This document shows positions 14,805 to 23,731 of a stretch of 64,000 nucleotides of DNA, one piece after another (position 1 is the first letter of the stretch; each line of letters begins with the position of its first letter). The translations under genes and the position numbers were made by a program. The DNA comes from Nocardia panacis. GTDB lineage: Bacteria; Actinomycetota; Actinomycetes; Mycobacteriales; Mycobacteriaceae. The stretch is from NCBI RefSeq assembly GCF_003598715.1, contig NZ_QZFU01000055.1, forward strand, positions 62,001-126,000, written 5' to 3'. The notes beneath the pieces are model-generated. The model saw only the letters and a program-made list of their open reading frames with translations. It made no database searches and was not told the origin of the DNA.

Positions 14805-17800
14805 ATGTCGCTCATTCACAGCGGGGTGCGTTTCGTCCCCACCCGCGCGGGCATCGTCAACCTGTGGGACTACCGCGACCAGGAATTCTGCTTCGCCGAC
14901 GGACGTCTGGTGCTGCGCGGCCCCAATGGTTCGGGCAAGACCAAGGCGCTGGAGGTGCTGTTCCCCTTCGTCCTCGACGGGCGCATCGAGCCGCGCAGGC
15001 TCAACCCGTTCGCGGGCGAGGAGCGCACCATGAAGTCGAATCTGCTCTATCGCAAGCAGGAATCGGCCTACTCCTATGTGTGGATGGAGTTCGCGCGCGG
15101 CGATTGGGACGATCCCGAGATCGTGACCATAGGCATCGGGATGCGCGCCACCCGCTCCTCCGACAAGGTCACCCGCTGGTATTTCGTGGCCGACGGTCGG
15201 GTCGGCGTCGACTTCTCCCTCATCGGTCCCGACGATCGCCCCTTCACCCGCAAGCAGTTGGCCGAACAGATCGGCACCGACGCCATCGTGGACCGCCCGG
15301 TGGAGTACCGCACCGCCATCGACGCGCGCATGTTCGGCCTCGGCGCCCAGCGCTACGACCAGCTCATCAATCTGATCCTCACGCTGCGCCGCCCGCAGTT
15401 GGCGAAAAACCTGGACCCGCGCGGACTTTCGCAGGCACTGACCGACGGTCTGCGCCCACTCGACGATCAGCTCGTCCTCGACGCCGCCCGCTCCTTCAGC
15501 GATATGGAGGAGGTGGGCCGCACCCTGGAGGGCTTGGTGCACGCCGACGCGGCCACCCGCGCCTTCGTCGGCGTCTACCGGAAATATCTGGCGGTGCAGG
15601 CGAAGACGGATGTCGATCAGGTGCGCGCCCGCCTCGATGCCGTCACCCACGCGGGGACCGCCCTGTTCGCCGCCACCGCGTTGCGCGAACGCCGCGACAC
15701 CGAGCGCGCCGCCGCCGAAACCCGCGCCGACGAGGCCGACCACGCCTACGAACAGGCACTCAACGACCGCGAAACCCTGCAGCGCTCCAGCGCTTACGAG
15801 GGCAAGCAGCAACTCGACGACCTCGCCGACGCCGTGCGCAGGCTCGAGACCTCCGCGGGCGTCCACCGCGACAAGGCCCTCAAGGCCCGGCAAACCCTGG
15901 ACCAGCGCGCCCAAGAGGCCGAACGCGGCCGGGCCGCGGTCCAGGCGGCGGCCGCCGCTCGCACCCGAGGCGAGGACGAATTGCGCTCCGCCGCCGAGGA
16001 AGCGGGCATCGCCTGGACCGCCCCCGCCGAGGACGCCCGCGCCGACCAACTCACCGTCACCGTCCGCGCCCGCGCCGAGGAACGCGACGCCGATGTCCGC
16101 GCGGTCCGAAAAACCTTGGCGCTCATGGATACCGCCGCCGCCGAGCGCACCAGGGCCGAACGCCTCGCCGAACGCGCCCGCGAACTGCGCGATGCCGCCG
16201 CGGCCGAGGTGGCGCACGCGGAGGCCGCCGTGGTTCTGGCCCGCACCGAGGCCGCGGGCGCACTGCGCGGCTGGTGGGCGACCCACCGCGAGGTCTACGC
16301 CCCGGTCGCGGATGGACTGCACGACGCACTGGACACGGCACTGACCCTGGCGGGCTCCGATACCGCCGCCACCCCTGCGGAAATCCTCGCCGAACGCACC
16401 GAATCGATGGTCGACGAGATCCGCACCCGCCGCCAAGAAGCCAGGGCACGGGCCACCGCCGCCGCGACCCGCCGCGCCGAACTCGATGCCGAGCGCGCCG
16501 CCATCGCCGCCCAAACCGACGACGCCCCACCTTCTTTCGCCGCCCGCACCGACGACCGCGGCAATCTGCCCGGTGCGCCACTGTGGCGCCTGGTCCGCTT
16601 CGCCGACGACCTCTCCCCTACCGCCGCCGCGGGTATCGAGGCCGCACTGCAAGCCGCGAACCTGTTGGACGCGTGGGTATCCGAAACGCCCCCAACCGAA
16701 TACACCTCCGAGCAATTCCTGGCGCCACTCCCCGTCGAACTTCGCCCCTCCGAGCGCAGCCTCGCGGAGGTGCTCGTCGTGGAAGACGACCCGACCATCC
16801 CGCGCGAGACCGTCACCGCGATTCTCGCGTCGATCGCCCTGCATGAGCATCCTGCCGACGGACTCGTCTCGATCGACACGACAGGCGGCTTCCGCCAAGG
16901 CATCCAGTTGGGCCGCCACCACAAGCCCGATGCGGAGTTCATCGGCGCCACGGCCCGCACCCGCCGTCGCGAACTGCGACTCGCGGAACTCGAAACCGCG
17001 CTCGGGACAGCGACGGCGGAAGAACAGGCCGCCCACGAAGCAGCCGTCGATACCGAAGCGACGCTGACCCGAATCTCCGCCGCCGCCAAGGCATTACCCC
17101 GCCCGGCAGCGATCGGCGCCGCCCTGCGCACCGTCTCCGAAGCCGCGGGCATGCTGCGCTCCCGAGGCGAAACCGCCACCCAGGCCGAACGCGACCTCGA
17201 CCAGGCCGTCGCCGAGGCCACCGCCGTCGACAAGAAACTCCGCGCCGCCGCCGCCACGCACCGCACCCCGCGCGCGGCCCGCGATCTCGACGCCTTGGCC
17301 GCCGCCATCCGCCACTTCGAGAATGTCGGCACCGGCCTGCTGCGCCTGCGTACCGATCTGGAACGCGAACGCGAACGCGAACGCGAGAGCGCCGACCGCC
17401 ACGACGAGGCGCGGGACCTGGCCGAGGCTTTCGCGGAGGAAGCCGAGGCGGCGCGGTCGGGCTACGACGAACAACTGCGCAAGCTGGAAACCCTGCGCGA
17501 GGCGCTGGGTGCGGGCGCGGCCGATATCGATCGGGAGTTGGCGCAGGCCCGCGCCAGGATCGAGGCGACGAAGGCCGAGCAGAAGACGGCGCGCAAGGCG
17601 GCCAACGCCGCGATAGAGGCGGTCGGCGACGCCGAGGCGGCCTACCGCACCGCGCACGAATCGTTGAGCACCGCGCTGACCGAGGTGCTGGCGGAGGTGA
17701 AAACCCTTGCGCCCTATGCCCGCCCGGATCTGTTGACCCTGCTCGGCGGCTCCCCCGACGGCCGCTGGCCCAGCAGCGACGCGGCATGGTCGACTCCCGA

Positions 17801-18974
17801 GCAACTGCTCTACCGGATCGCCGCCGCCGGTCCGGAGTCCGATTCGAGGGTGCTGCCCGACGAGGTGGCCGCACTGTTCGACAACCTCGCCGCCGCGACC
17901 GCAGCGGTGAAGGCGAGCGAGGCGAGCCGCAAATCCACCCGCAGCGCGGTGACCGCCGCGCTGCAGGAGTTCGACGCGGCACTGGCCGCCTCGGGCCGCG
18001 ACTACCGCCTGCAATGGGATGCCGCCGACGGCCTCACCGTGGTGCAGGTCCAGGACGACAGCGGTATCGCCGCGCTGGCGGATTTCGCCGCCCGCATCAA
18101 TGCCGCCCGCCGCGATCAGGAACTGCTGCTCACCGACGCCGAACGCCGCATCCTGGAGGACGCGCTGCTCACCGGTCTGGCCCAGCAGATCCACGAGCGC
18201 ACCGGCGACGCGCGCGAACTCATCGCCAGGATGGGTGCGGAGATGAAACAGCGGCGCATGTCCTCGGGCAATACCATCGGCGTGCACTGGGTGCTGGCCG
18301 ACGCGCTATCGGAGGCGGCGCGCGCGGTGTGCAAGCTGCTCGACCGCGACGCCGCCGCGCTCACCCCCGACGACCTGGCCGCCATCCGCGCGCATTTCGC
18401 CGCAGAGATCCGGGCCGCGCGGGCCGCGCACCCGGAGCGGTCCTATCCCGAAATCCTGGCCGCCACATTGGATTACCGCGCGTGGCGGGTGTTCTCGTTC
18501 ACCATCGTCTCGGGCACGGGCAGCGAGGACAAACTCACCGTGGCCCGCCACAGCGCGCTCTCGGGCGGCGAGCAGTCGGTCTCCCTGCATCTGCCGCTGT
18601 TCGCGGCCGCGCACGTCATGCTGGATTCGGCCGATCCGCAGGCCCCGCGCCTGTTGGCGCTGGACGAGGCGTTCGCCGGTGTCGACGACAACGGTCGCAG
18701 CGAATTGCTCGGGTTGAGTGTGCAGTTCGATCTCGACCTGTTCATGACCGGATACGACCTGTGGATCACCTATGCGCACGTCCCCGGCTGCGCCCACTAC
18801 GATCTCGCGCATTCCACGGCGGAGCACACGGTCAGCGCGACGCTGCTGGTGTGGGACAGCGGCGAATTGCTCGCCGAACACGACGGCTCGGATCTCACCG
18901 CCGCCCTCGGCTCACCCGGCCGCCGCAGGGTGGCCCACACCATCGAGGGCGGCCTCACTCTAGAATCCGTCTGA
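14805..18974 (+). CDS. jetC: Wadjet SMC-like ATPase JetC (TIGR02680)
   Basis: 1389 residues, full length for the family. Walker A GPNGSGKT has lysine at 45. Long Glu/Ala/Arg coiled coils occupy roughly 250-560 and 690-1010, with a hinge-like region between (about 590-690). The C-terminal head has the ABC signature LSGGEQSV near 1247 and Walker B RLLALDEAFAGVD near 1281. All ATPase motifs are intact, so a working motor is expected. In Wadjet, JetABC extrudes DNA loops and JetD cuts. Here jetD does not follow: the next gene, 34 bp downstream, is an MFS transporter. Confidence 0.92.
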   Translation: MSLIHSGVRFVPTRAGIVNLWDYRDQEFCFADGRLVLRGPNGSGKTKALEVLFPFVLDGRIEPRRLNPFAGEERTMKSNLLYRKQESAYSYVWMEFARGDWDDPEIVTIGIGMRATRSSDKVTRWYFVADGRVGVDFSLIGPDDRPFTRKQLAEQIGTDAIVDRPVEYRTAIDARMFGLGAQRYDQLINLILTLRRPQLAKNLDPRGLSQALTDGLRPLDDQLVLDAARSFSDMEEVGRTLEGLVHADAATRAFVGVYRKYLAVQAKTDVDQVRARLDAVTHAGTALFAATALRERRDTERAAAETRADEADHAYEQALNDRETLQRSSAYEGKQQLDDLADAVRRLETSAGVHRDKALKARQTLDQRAQEAERGRAAVQAAAAARTRGEDELRSAAEEAGIAWTAPAEDARADQLTVTVRARAEERDADVRAVRKTLALMDTAAAERTRAERLAERARELRDAAAAEVAHAEAAVVLARTEAAGALRGWWATHREVYAPVADGLHDALDTALTLAGSDTAATPAEILAERTESMVDEIRTRRQEARARATAAATRRAELDAERAAIAAQTDDAPPSFAARTDDRGNLPGAPLWRLVRFADDLSPTAAAGIEAALQAANLLDAWVSETPPTEYTSEQFLAPLPVELRPSERSLAEVLVVEDDPTIPRETVTAILASIALHEHPADGLVSIDTTGGFRQGIQLGRHHKPDAEFIGATARTRRRELRLAELETALGTATAEEQAAHEAAVDTEATLTRISAAAKALPRPAAIGAALRTVSEAAGMLRSRGETATQAERDLDQAVAEATAVDKKLRAAAATHRTPRAARDLDALAAAIRHFENVGTGLLRLRTDLERERERERESADRHDEARDLAEAFAEEAEAARSGYDEQLRKLETLREALGAGAADIDRELAQARARIEATKAEQKTARKAANAAIEAVGDAEAAYRTAHESLSTALTEVLAEVKTLAPYARPDLLTLLGGSPDGRWPSSDAAWSTPEQLLYRIAAAGPESDSRVLPDEVAALFDNLAAATAAVKASEASRKSTRSAVTAALQEFDAALAASGRDYRLQWDAADGLTVVQVQDDSGIAALADFAARINAARRDQELLLTDAERRILEDALLTGLAQQIHERTGDARELIARMGAEMKQRRMSSGNTIGVHWVLADALSEAARAVCKLLDRDAAALTPDDLAAIRAHFAAEIRAARAAHPERSYPEILAATLDYRAWRVFSFTIVSGTGSEDKLTVARHSALSGGEQSVSLHLPLFAAAHVMLDSADPQAPRLLALDEAFAGVDDNGRSELLGLSVQFDLDLFMTGYDLWITYAHVPGCAHYDLAHSTAEHTVSATLLVWDSGELLAEHDGSDLTAALGSPGRRRVAHTIEGGLTLESV
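17361..17384 (+). repeat. Hexanucleotide tandem repeat (GAACGC)x4 inside jetC
   Basis: Four exact copies of GAACGC encode alternating Glu-Arg in the second coiled coil of JetC. Copy-number change would add or remove two residues without shifting the frame. Confidence 0.7.
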
Positions 18975-19008
18975 CAACCAACCCGATCCAGATAGTTCGC
19001 AGGCATTC

Positions 19009-20355
19009 GTGATCACCGCACTCCCCCGCCGAGTCGCCGCCGCGACCATGGTCGGCACCACCCTCGAGTGGTACGACTTCATGCTCTACGGCACCGCCTC
19101 GGCGCTCATCTTCAGCAAGCAGTTCTTCCCGACGCTGTCCCCGGCCGCGGGCACCCTGGCCGCGTTCAGCACCTTCGCCGTCGGTTTCGGCGCGCGCCCG
19201 CTCGGTGGGCTGATCTTCGGACATTTCGGCGACCGGATCGGTCGCCGATCCACGCTGATCGCCTCACTGCTGCTGATGGGTCTCGCCTCCACCGCGATCG
19301 GGCTGGTGCCCAACTATGCGAGCATCGGCGTGTGGGCGCCCGTGCTGCTGGTGGCGCTGCGGCTGATCCAGGGTGTCGGACTCGGCGGTGAAGGCACCGG
19401 CGCGGTGGTGCTCTCGATGGAGTACGCGCCGCCAGGCCTGCGCAATCGCTACGCGAGCTATCCGCAGATGGGCACACCGGGCGGGCTGATCCTGGCCAAT
19501 GCGATCTTCCTCGGTGTGAGCGCGCTGCTGCCCGAATCGGCCTTCCTGGAGTGGGGTTGGCGAATCCCGTTCCTGCTCAGCGCGGTCCTGCTGCTGGTCG
19601 GGTTGCTGGTGCGAGTGGGTATCGAGGAATCGCCCGATTTCATCGCGGCCAGGACGCGCGGCGAGGTGGTGGCCTTCCCGCTGCGGGAGTCGTTGCGGCT
19701 CGGTCCGATTCGGCTGCTGCTGATCCTGGGCGCGGCGGTGGCCACCGGCGTGGTGGTCTACCTGTTCATGGCCTTCACCCTGACCTACGGTGTGAAAGAT
19801 CTCGGCCTCAGCCGGAATTACCTGCTGCTTGCGGTGATCGTGGCGGCGGTGCTGTGGTGTGCGAGCATGCCGCTGTGGGGTGCGCTGGGCGACCGGTTCG
19901 GCACGCGCTGGATCTTCGCGATCGGGCTCGGCGCGCTCTTGGTCTGGTGCGCGGTCTATTTCCCGCTGCTGGACACCGGGAGCAGGGCCGCGGTATGGGT
20001 GGCGCTGCTCGGCATGGGGGTGGTGCTGCCGATCGGGCACAGCGTCGGCGGCATCATCATCGCCGACCTGTTTCCGGCCAACGTGCGGTATTCGGGGGCT
20101 TCGCTGGTGGTGCAGGCCTCGATCGTGGTCGGCGGTTTCGCACCGTTGATCGCGACCGCCCTGTGGGAGTCGAGCGGCGGGTCCGGCTGGGTCACCCTCT
20201 TCGCCGTCGGCACCTGCGCGGTCAGCCTGCTGGCGACGATCGCGCTGTTCTGGCTGCTGCCTCAGCCCCCGATGCCCAGCGCCCCGACCAGCGCGGCGGT
20301 AAGCCGGGTCGTCACCAGTTCGGGCGGCCAACCGCACACCACGGCCAAGTCGTAG
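19009..20355 (+). CDS. MFS transporter, metabolite:H+ symporter (MHS) type
   Basis: 448 residues with about 12 membrane spans. The start RVAAATMVGTTLEWYDFMLY and the loop GHFGDRIGRRSTLI (motif A) are typical of the MHS subfamily (shikimate, citrate, osmolyte symporters). The substrate cannot be predicted. It begins 34 bp after jetC, in the place where jetD is expected. GTG 19009 is the first start compatible with the membrane segment; no strong ribosome site is seen. The C-terminal 31 residues (after LLPQPPMPS) are read antisense to the end of the TetR gene, a 94-bp convergent overlap, and probably lie outside the original protein. Confidence 0.88.
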   Translation: MITALPRRVAAATMVGTTLEWYDFMLYGTASALIFSKQFFPTLSPAAGTLAAFSTFAVGFGARPLGGLIFGHFGDRIGRRSTLIASLLLMGLASTAIGLVPNYASIGVWAPVLLVALRLIQGVGLGGEGTGAVVLSMEYAPPGLRNRYASYPQMGTPGGLILANAIFLGVSALLPESAFLEWGWRIPFLLSAVLLLVGLLVRVGIEESPDFIAARTRGEVVAFPLRESLRLGPIRLLLILGAAVATGVVVYLFMAFTLTYGVKDLGLSRNYLLLAVIVAAVLWCASMPLWGALGDRFGTRWIFAIGLGALLVWCAVYFPLLDTGSRAAVWVALLGMGVVLPIGHSVGGIIIADLFPANVRYSGASLVVQASIVVGGFAPLIATALWESSGGSGWVTLFAVGTCAVSLLATIALFWLLPQPPMPSAPTSAAVSRVVTSSGGQPHTTAKS

Positions 20356-20846
20356 ACCACCCGCTCGTCGAACAGGGTGATCCACAGCAGCACCGCGTAG
20401 GTGAGGTTCTCCTCCTGCGCGACAAGCGGCCCCAGCACCCCGGCGAGCAGGTCGTGCAGGGCGAGGACGGCCTCATCGCCCGCACCGAGCCGCTCGATGA
20501 ATCCCTTGCTGCTGCGAATATGCCGCAGCGCCGGACCCCAGGTGCTGGTCTCGGCGACCCAGGCGCGGCAGCACTCGCGGAATCGGGCGAACGGGCTGCC
20601 GTCCGGCTCGACCGCGCCCAGTGCGAGCACCAGCCGCTCGATGGCCCGCCGCTGAAAAGCCAGCATCGCATCCTGCGGTGTGGCGAAATGCCGGTAGGCG
20701 GTGGCCACCCCAACCCCCGCCGCCCCGGCCAACTCCGGGATCGAGAACCCGAGCCGCCCGGCTACCAGCAGGCCACCGACCGCATCGACCAGCATCGATC
20801 GGCTGCGCCGAGCATCACTGCGGGTCTTGACGGGCACGAATCCCAT
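20262..20846 (-). CDS. TetR family transcriptional regulator
   Basis: 194 residues. The N-terminal HTH is recognisable in FSIPELAGAAGVGVATAYRHF, though the usual first helix is short. The rest is the helical ligand/dimer domain, with WVAETSTWGPALRHIRSSKG mid-protein. ATG 20846 gives MGFVPVKTRSDARRSR. The longer open frame upstream enters the neighbouring peptidase region and is not TetR-like. Convergent with and overlapping the MFS gene, so it is not an obvious operon partner; it could still control it. Target unknown. Confidence 0.8.
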   Translation of the reverse strand: MGFVPVKTRSDARRSRSMLVDAVGGLLVAGRLGFSIPELAGAAGVGVATAYRHFATPQDAMLAFQRRAIERLVLALGAVEPDGSPFARFRECCRAWVAETSTWGPALRHIRSSKGFIERLGAGDEAVLALHDLLAGVLGPLVAQEENLTYAVLLWITLFDERVVYDLAVVCGWPPELVTTRLTAALVGALGIGG

Positions 20847-20896
20847 CCTGCACCGACTGCGGGCCGGGGCGGATCGAACCGGCCGATTTCGCGCGG

Positions 20897-21400
20897 CTAC
20901 CGGTCGTGCGCGTCCGGCCGCACGGGCGGGCAGGCGGCGCCGGGCAGGGTGGCGAGTTCGAAATGCCACCACTCGTTGCCATACATCCGGCACAGACCCC
21001 AGCGGGAGCCATTGGCCTCCAGCCATTGCGCACCCCCCTGCGGGCCGACATCCACGGCCCGACCGGAGACGTGGGTGGATTCCTCGGGCGGCAGCACCCA
21101 GCGACGCGCCTCGTCCGGGCTGCCGTGGGTGCGGATACCGTCCTCCCACAGCCATCGCTGCTGTTCCGGCGTGCGATACCCGGAGGTGATGGACAGCGGC
21201 ACGCCCTGGGCGTGCGCCTCGCGCTCGGCCAGGGTGTAGGCCATCGCCAGCGACGGGTCCAGTCCCTCGGTCCCCGCCGCCGACCCGAGCGCGGCGCGCT
21301 GATCGGTGGGCGCCGCGTGCGCCGTCCCCGCCAGCACGGCGGTCAGCGCCGCCGCGGCTCCCAGAATTCGCGACCCCCGTTCGACATACCTCAGCAACAT
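20897..21400 (-). CDS. Secreted M15-family D,D-peptidase (VanY/D-Ala-D-Ala carboxypeptidase-like)
   Basis: 167 residues. A signal peptide (ILGAAAALTAVLAGTAHA) is followed by a compact zinc peptidase domain: SITSGYRTPEQQRWLW, the zinc ligands in STHVSGRAVDVG (HxxGxAxD), and the last ligand in NEWWHFE. These enzymes trim the terminal D-alanine of peptidoglycan stem peptides outside the membrane. Size and motifs match the minimal VanY type. A TAACAT element 7 nt upstream supports ATG 21400 over the earlier codon at 21430. It stands alone between TetR and fumarase on the same strand. Confidence 0.88.
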   Translation of the reverse strand: MLLRYVERGSRILGAAAALTAVLAGTAHAAPTDQRAALGSAAGTEGLDPSLAMAYTLAEREAHAQGVPLSITSGYRTPEQQRWLWEDGIRTHGSPDEARRWVLPPEESTHVSGRAVDVGPQGGAQWLEANGSRWGLCRMYGNEWWHFELATLPGAACPPVRPDAHDR

Positions 21401-21407
21401 GCCGGCG

Positions 21408-21413
21408 ATGTTA
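21408..21413 (-). promoter_or_regulatory. -10 element for the M15 peptidase, leaderless
   Basis: Minus-strand TAACAT ends 7 nt before ATG 21400. It falls inside the longer annotated frame, which is why the shorter start is preferred. Confidence 0.4.
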
Positions 21414-21456
21414 GCCGTAGGTGTCGCCAACTCGGGGAAGGCGCAGGCGCGAGCCT

Positions 21457-23133
21457 TTAGATCCGCTCTTTGGAGCGGGTGCGAACTCGCAGCGCGATCG
21501 GTTTCTGGGTCTCGGCGAAGAAGTCGTTACCTTTGTCGTCCACCACGATGAAGGCCGGGAAGTCCTCGACCTCGATCTTCCACACCGCCTCCATGCCGAG
21601 TTCGGGATATTCGAGGACCTCGACGGATTTGATGCAGTCCAGCGCCAACCGCGCCGCCGGTCCGCCGATGGAGCCGAGGTAGAACCCGCCGTGCTCCTTG
21701 CACGCCTTGGTCACCTGCGCGGAGCGATTTCCCTTGGCCAACATGACGTACGACCCGCCCGCCGCCTGGAACTGATCCACGTAGGAGTCCATCCGGCCCG
21801 CCGTGGTCGGCCCGAACGATCCGGACGCGTACCCCTGCGGCGTCTTGGCCGGACCGGCGTAGTAGACGGCCATCTCGCGCAGGTATTCCGGCATCGGCTC
21901 GCCCGCGTCGAGCCGTTCCTTGATCTTGGCGTGCGCGATATCGCGGGCCACCACCAGCGGACCGGTCAGCGAGAGTCGCGTCTGCACCGGATATTTCGAC
22001 AGTTCGTCGCGGATCTGCGACATCGGCCGATTCAGGTCGACGCGCACCACATCGCCGCCGAGGATGTCATCGGTCTGCTCGGGCAGGTACTGGGCGGGCT
22101 CACGCTCGAGCTGCTCCAGGAATACGCCCTCGGCGGTGATCTTGGCCAGGGCCTGCCGATCGGCCGAGCACGAGACCGCGATCGCCACCGGGCAGCTCGC
22201 GCCGTGGCGGGGCAGGCGCACCACGCGCACATCGTGGCAGAAGTACTTGCCGCCGAATTGCGCACCGATACCGAAGGATTGGGTCAGCTTGAAGACCTCC
22301 TCCTCCAATTCGAGGTCGCGGAAGCCGTGCGCGGCGACCGATCCCTCGGTGGGCAGGTGGTCCAGGTAGTGCGCGGAGGCGTATTTCGCGGTCTTGAGCG
22401 CGAATTCCGCGCTGGTGCCGCCGATCACGACGGCGAGGTGGTACGGCGGGCAGGCCGCGGTGCCGAGCGAGCGGATCTTCTCGTCCAGGAATTCCAGCAT
22501 CCGGGTGGGATTCAGGATGGCCTTGGTCTCCTGGTACAGGAACGACTTGTTGGCCGAACCGCCGCCCTTGGCCATGAACAGGAATTTGTAGGCCGGATGC
22601 GCCCGATCGCCCGGCGCGGAATACAACTCGACCTGCGCGGGCAGATTGGAGCCGGTGTTCTTCTCGTCCCACATGGTGATCGGGGCGAGTTGGGAGTAGC
22701 GCAGATTCAGTTTTGTATACGCGTCGAAGACGCCCCGACTGATCCATTCGGCATCGTCCGCGCCGGTGAGCACGCCCTCGGACTTCTTGCCCATCACGAT
22801 GGCCGTGCCGGTGTCCTGGCACATGGGCAGCACACCGCCCGCCGAGATATTGACGTTCTTGAGCAGGTCCAGCGCGACGAAGCGGTCATTGCCGCTGGAC
22901 TCCGGATCGTCGATGATGCGGCGCAATTGCGTCAGATGCGCGGGGCGCAGGTAGTGGCTGATGTCGTGCATCGCCTCTGCGGTCAGCAGCCGCAGCACCT
23001 CGGGATCGACCTGCAGGAAGGTCCGTCCGCCGCTGTCGAACGTGCTGACCCCTTCCGTGGTGAGCAGCCGATACGGCGTGTCGTCCGCGCCGAGCGGCAG
23101 CAGATCTGAATAGCGGAACTCCGGGGTCGTCAC
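21457..23133 (-). CDS. fumA: Class I (iron-sulfur) fumarate hydratase
   Basis: 558 residues, the single-chain FumA/FumB-type length. It interconverts fumarate and malate in the TCA cycle with an oxygen-sensitive [4Fe-4S] cluster. Characteristic segments are EFRYSDLLPLG at the start, GGVLPMCQDTGTAI (a cluster cysteine), IGGTSAEFALKTAKYAS, and YASGSFGPTTAGRMDSY near the C-terminal domain with ANMMLAKGNRS-like YVMLAKGNRSAQV. TACGCT 7 nt upstream supports GTG 23133; an in-frame GTG at 23151 is an alternative. An iron-box-like sequence lies just upstream. Divergent from a MarR regulator. Confidence 0.96.
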   Translation of the reverse strand: MTTPEFRYSDLLPLGADDTPYRLLTTEGVSTFDSGGRTFLQVDPEVLRLLTAEAMHDISHYLRPAHLTQLRRIIDDPESSGNDRFVALDLLKNVNISAGGVLPMCQDTGTAIVMGKKSEGVLTGADDAEWISRGVFDAYTKLNLRYSQLAPITMWDEKNTGSNLPAQVELYSAPGDRAHPAYKFLFMAKGGGSANKSFLYQETKAILNPTRMLEFLDEKIRSLGTAACPPYHLAVVIGGTSAEFALKTAKYASAHYLDHLPTEGSVAAHGFRDLELEEEVFKLTQSFGIGAQFGGKYFCHDVRVVRLPRHGASCPVAIAVSCSADRQALAKITAEGVFLEQLEREPAQYLPEQTDDILGGDVVRVDLNRPMSQIRDELSKYPVQTRLSLTGPLVVARDIAHAKIKERLDAGEPMPEYLREMAVYYAGPAKTPQGYASGSFGPTTAGRMDSYVDQFQAAGGSYVMLAKGNRSAQVTKACKEHGGFYLGSIGGPAARLALDCIKSVEVLEYPELGMEAVWKIEVEDFPAFIVVDDKGNDFFAETQKPIALRVRTRSKERI

Positions 23134-23140
23134 GTCTGCG

Positions 23141-23146
23141 AGCGTA
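23141..23146 (-). promoter_or_regulatory. -10 element for fumA, leaderless
   Basis: Minus-strand TACGCT ends 7 nt before GTG 23133. It lies within the longer open frame starting at 23151, so it decides between the two starts. Confidence 0.4.
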
Positions 23147-23166
23147 TCCACGGCCCCCGCTCACCC

Positions 23167-23185
23167 CTTGGTTAGGCAAGCCTTC
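23167..23185. promoter_or_regulatory. Possible IdeR/DtxR iron box upstream of fumA
   Basis: The 19 bp CTTGGTTAGGCAAGCCTTC matches the actinobacterial consensus TTAGGTTAGGCTAACCTAA at 13 of 19 positions, with an 8-base run GGTTAGGC. It lies 34-52 bp upstream of the inferred fumA start, at or above the -35. Iron control of an Fe-S fumarase would make sense, but the match is below what a confident site shows. Confidence 0.35.
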
Positions 23186-23263
23186 CTCGGATGCCACGCA
23201 TAGGTTGCACGTTCAACTCGGTGGTGCTACTTGTTACCTGACACGTCAGAATTTGGAGACACC

Positions 23264-23731
23264 GTGAGCGATCCTCACTGGCTCGATGACGTCGAGATGC
23301 GCGCGTGGCTCGGATTCGTGCGCACTCGCGATCTGATCGCCGCCGCGGTGGGGCGCGACTCGACCCGAGAGTCGAACCTCACCTATATCGAATACTCGGT
23401 CCTGGTCAACCTGGCGAACTCAGGCGAGCACCGGCTGACCTTCGCGGACCTGGCCGCCCGACTGGAGTGGTCGCAGAGCAGGCTCTCGCACCAGATCACC
23501 CGCATGGAGAAGCGCGGATTGGTGGTGCGCGAACCGATTCCGGACGACGCCCGCCGCACGGCCGCCCGACTCACCCAGCGCGGCAGCGAGGTGCTCGCCC
23601 GCGCCCAGCCCGCCCATATCAGCAGCGTGCGCAGACATATGCTCGACGTCCTCGACCGTGAGCAGTTGGCGGCGCTGGCCGATATCTACGACACGCTGCT
23701 CGCACACCACCGGGACCTACCCGGCGCCTAG
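23264..23731 (+). CDS. MarR family transcriptional regulator
   Basis: 155 residues. Winged-helix core: YIEYSVLVNLANSGEHRLTFADLAARLEWSQSRLSHQITRMEKRGLVVRE, with the wing DDARRTAARLT. GTG 23264 is chosen because GGAGA lies just upstream; the open frame reaches back to a TTG at 23231. It is divergent from fumA and its stop overlaps the end of mftD by 15 bp. The ligand is unknown. It may control fumA or a distant gene. Confidence 0.87.
   Translation: MSDPHWLDDVEMRAWLGFVRTRDLIAAAVGRDSTRESNLTYIEYSVLVNLANSGEHRLTFADLAARLEWSQSRLSHQITRMEKRGLVVREPIPDDARRTAARLTQRGSEVLARAQPAHISSVRRHMLDVLDREQLAALADIYDTLLAHHRDLPGA

Noticed and set aside
14787..17036. 749-residue minus-strand frame opposite jetC
   Set aside because: Gly/Arg/Ala-rich mirror of the GC-rich coiled-coil codons of jetC; no motifs.
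17361..17384. CRISPR-like repeat
   Set aside because: Four head-to-tail hexamers without spacers, inside a coding sequence.
18975..19008. Remnant of jetD after jetC
   Set aside because: Only 34 bp separate jetC and the MFS start; no DUF2399-like residues in any frame.
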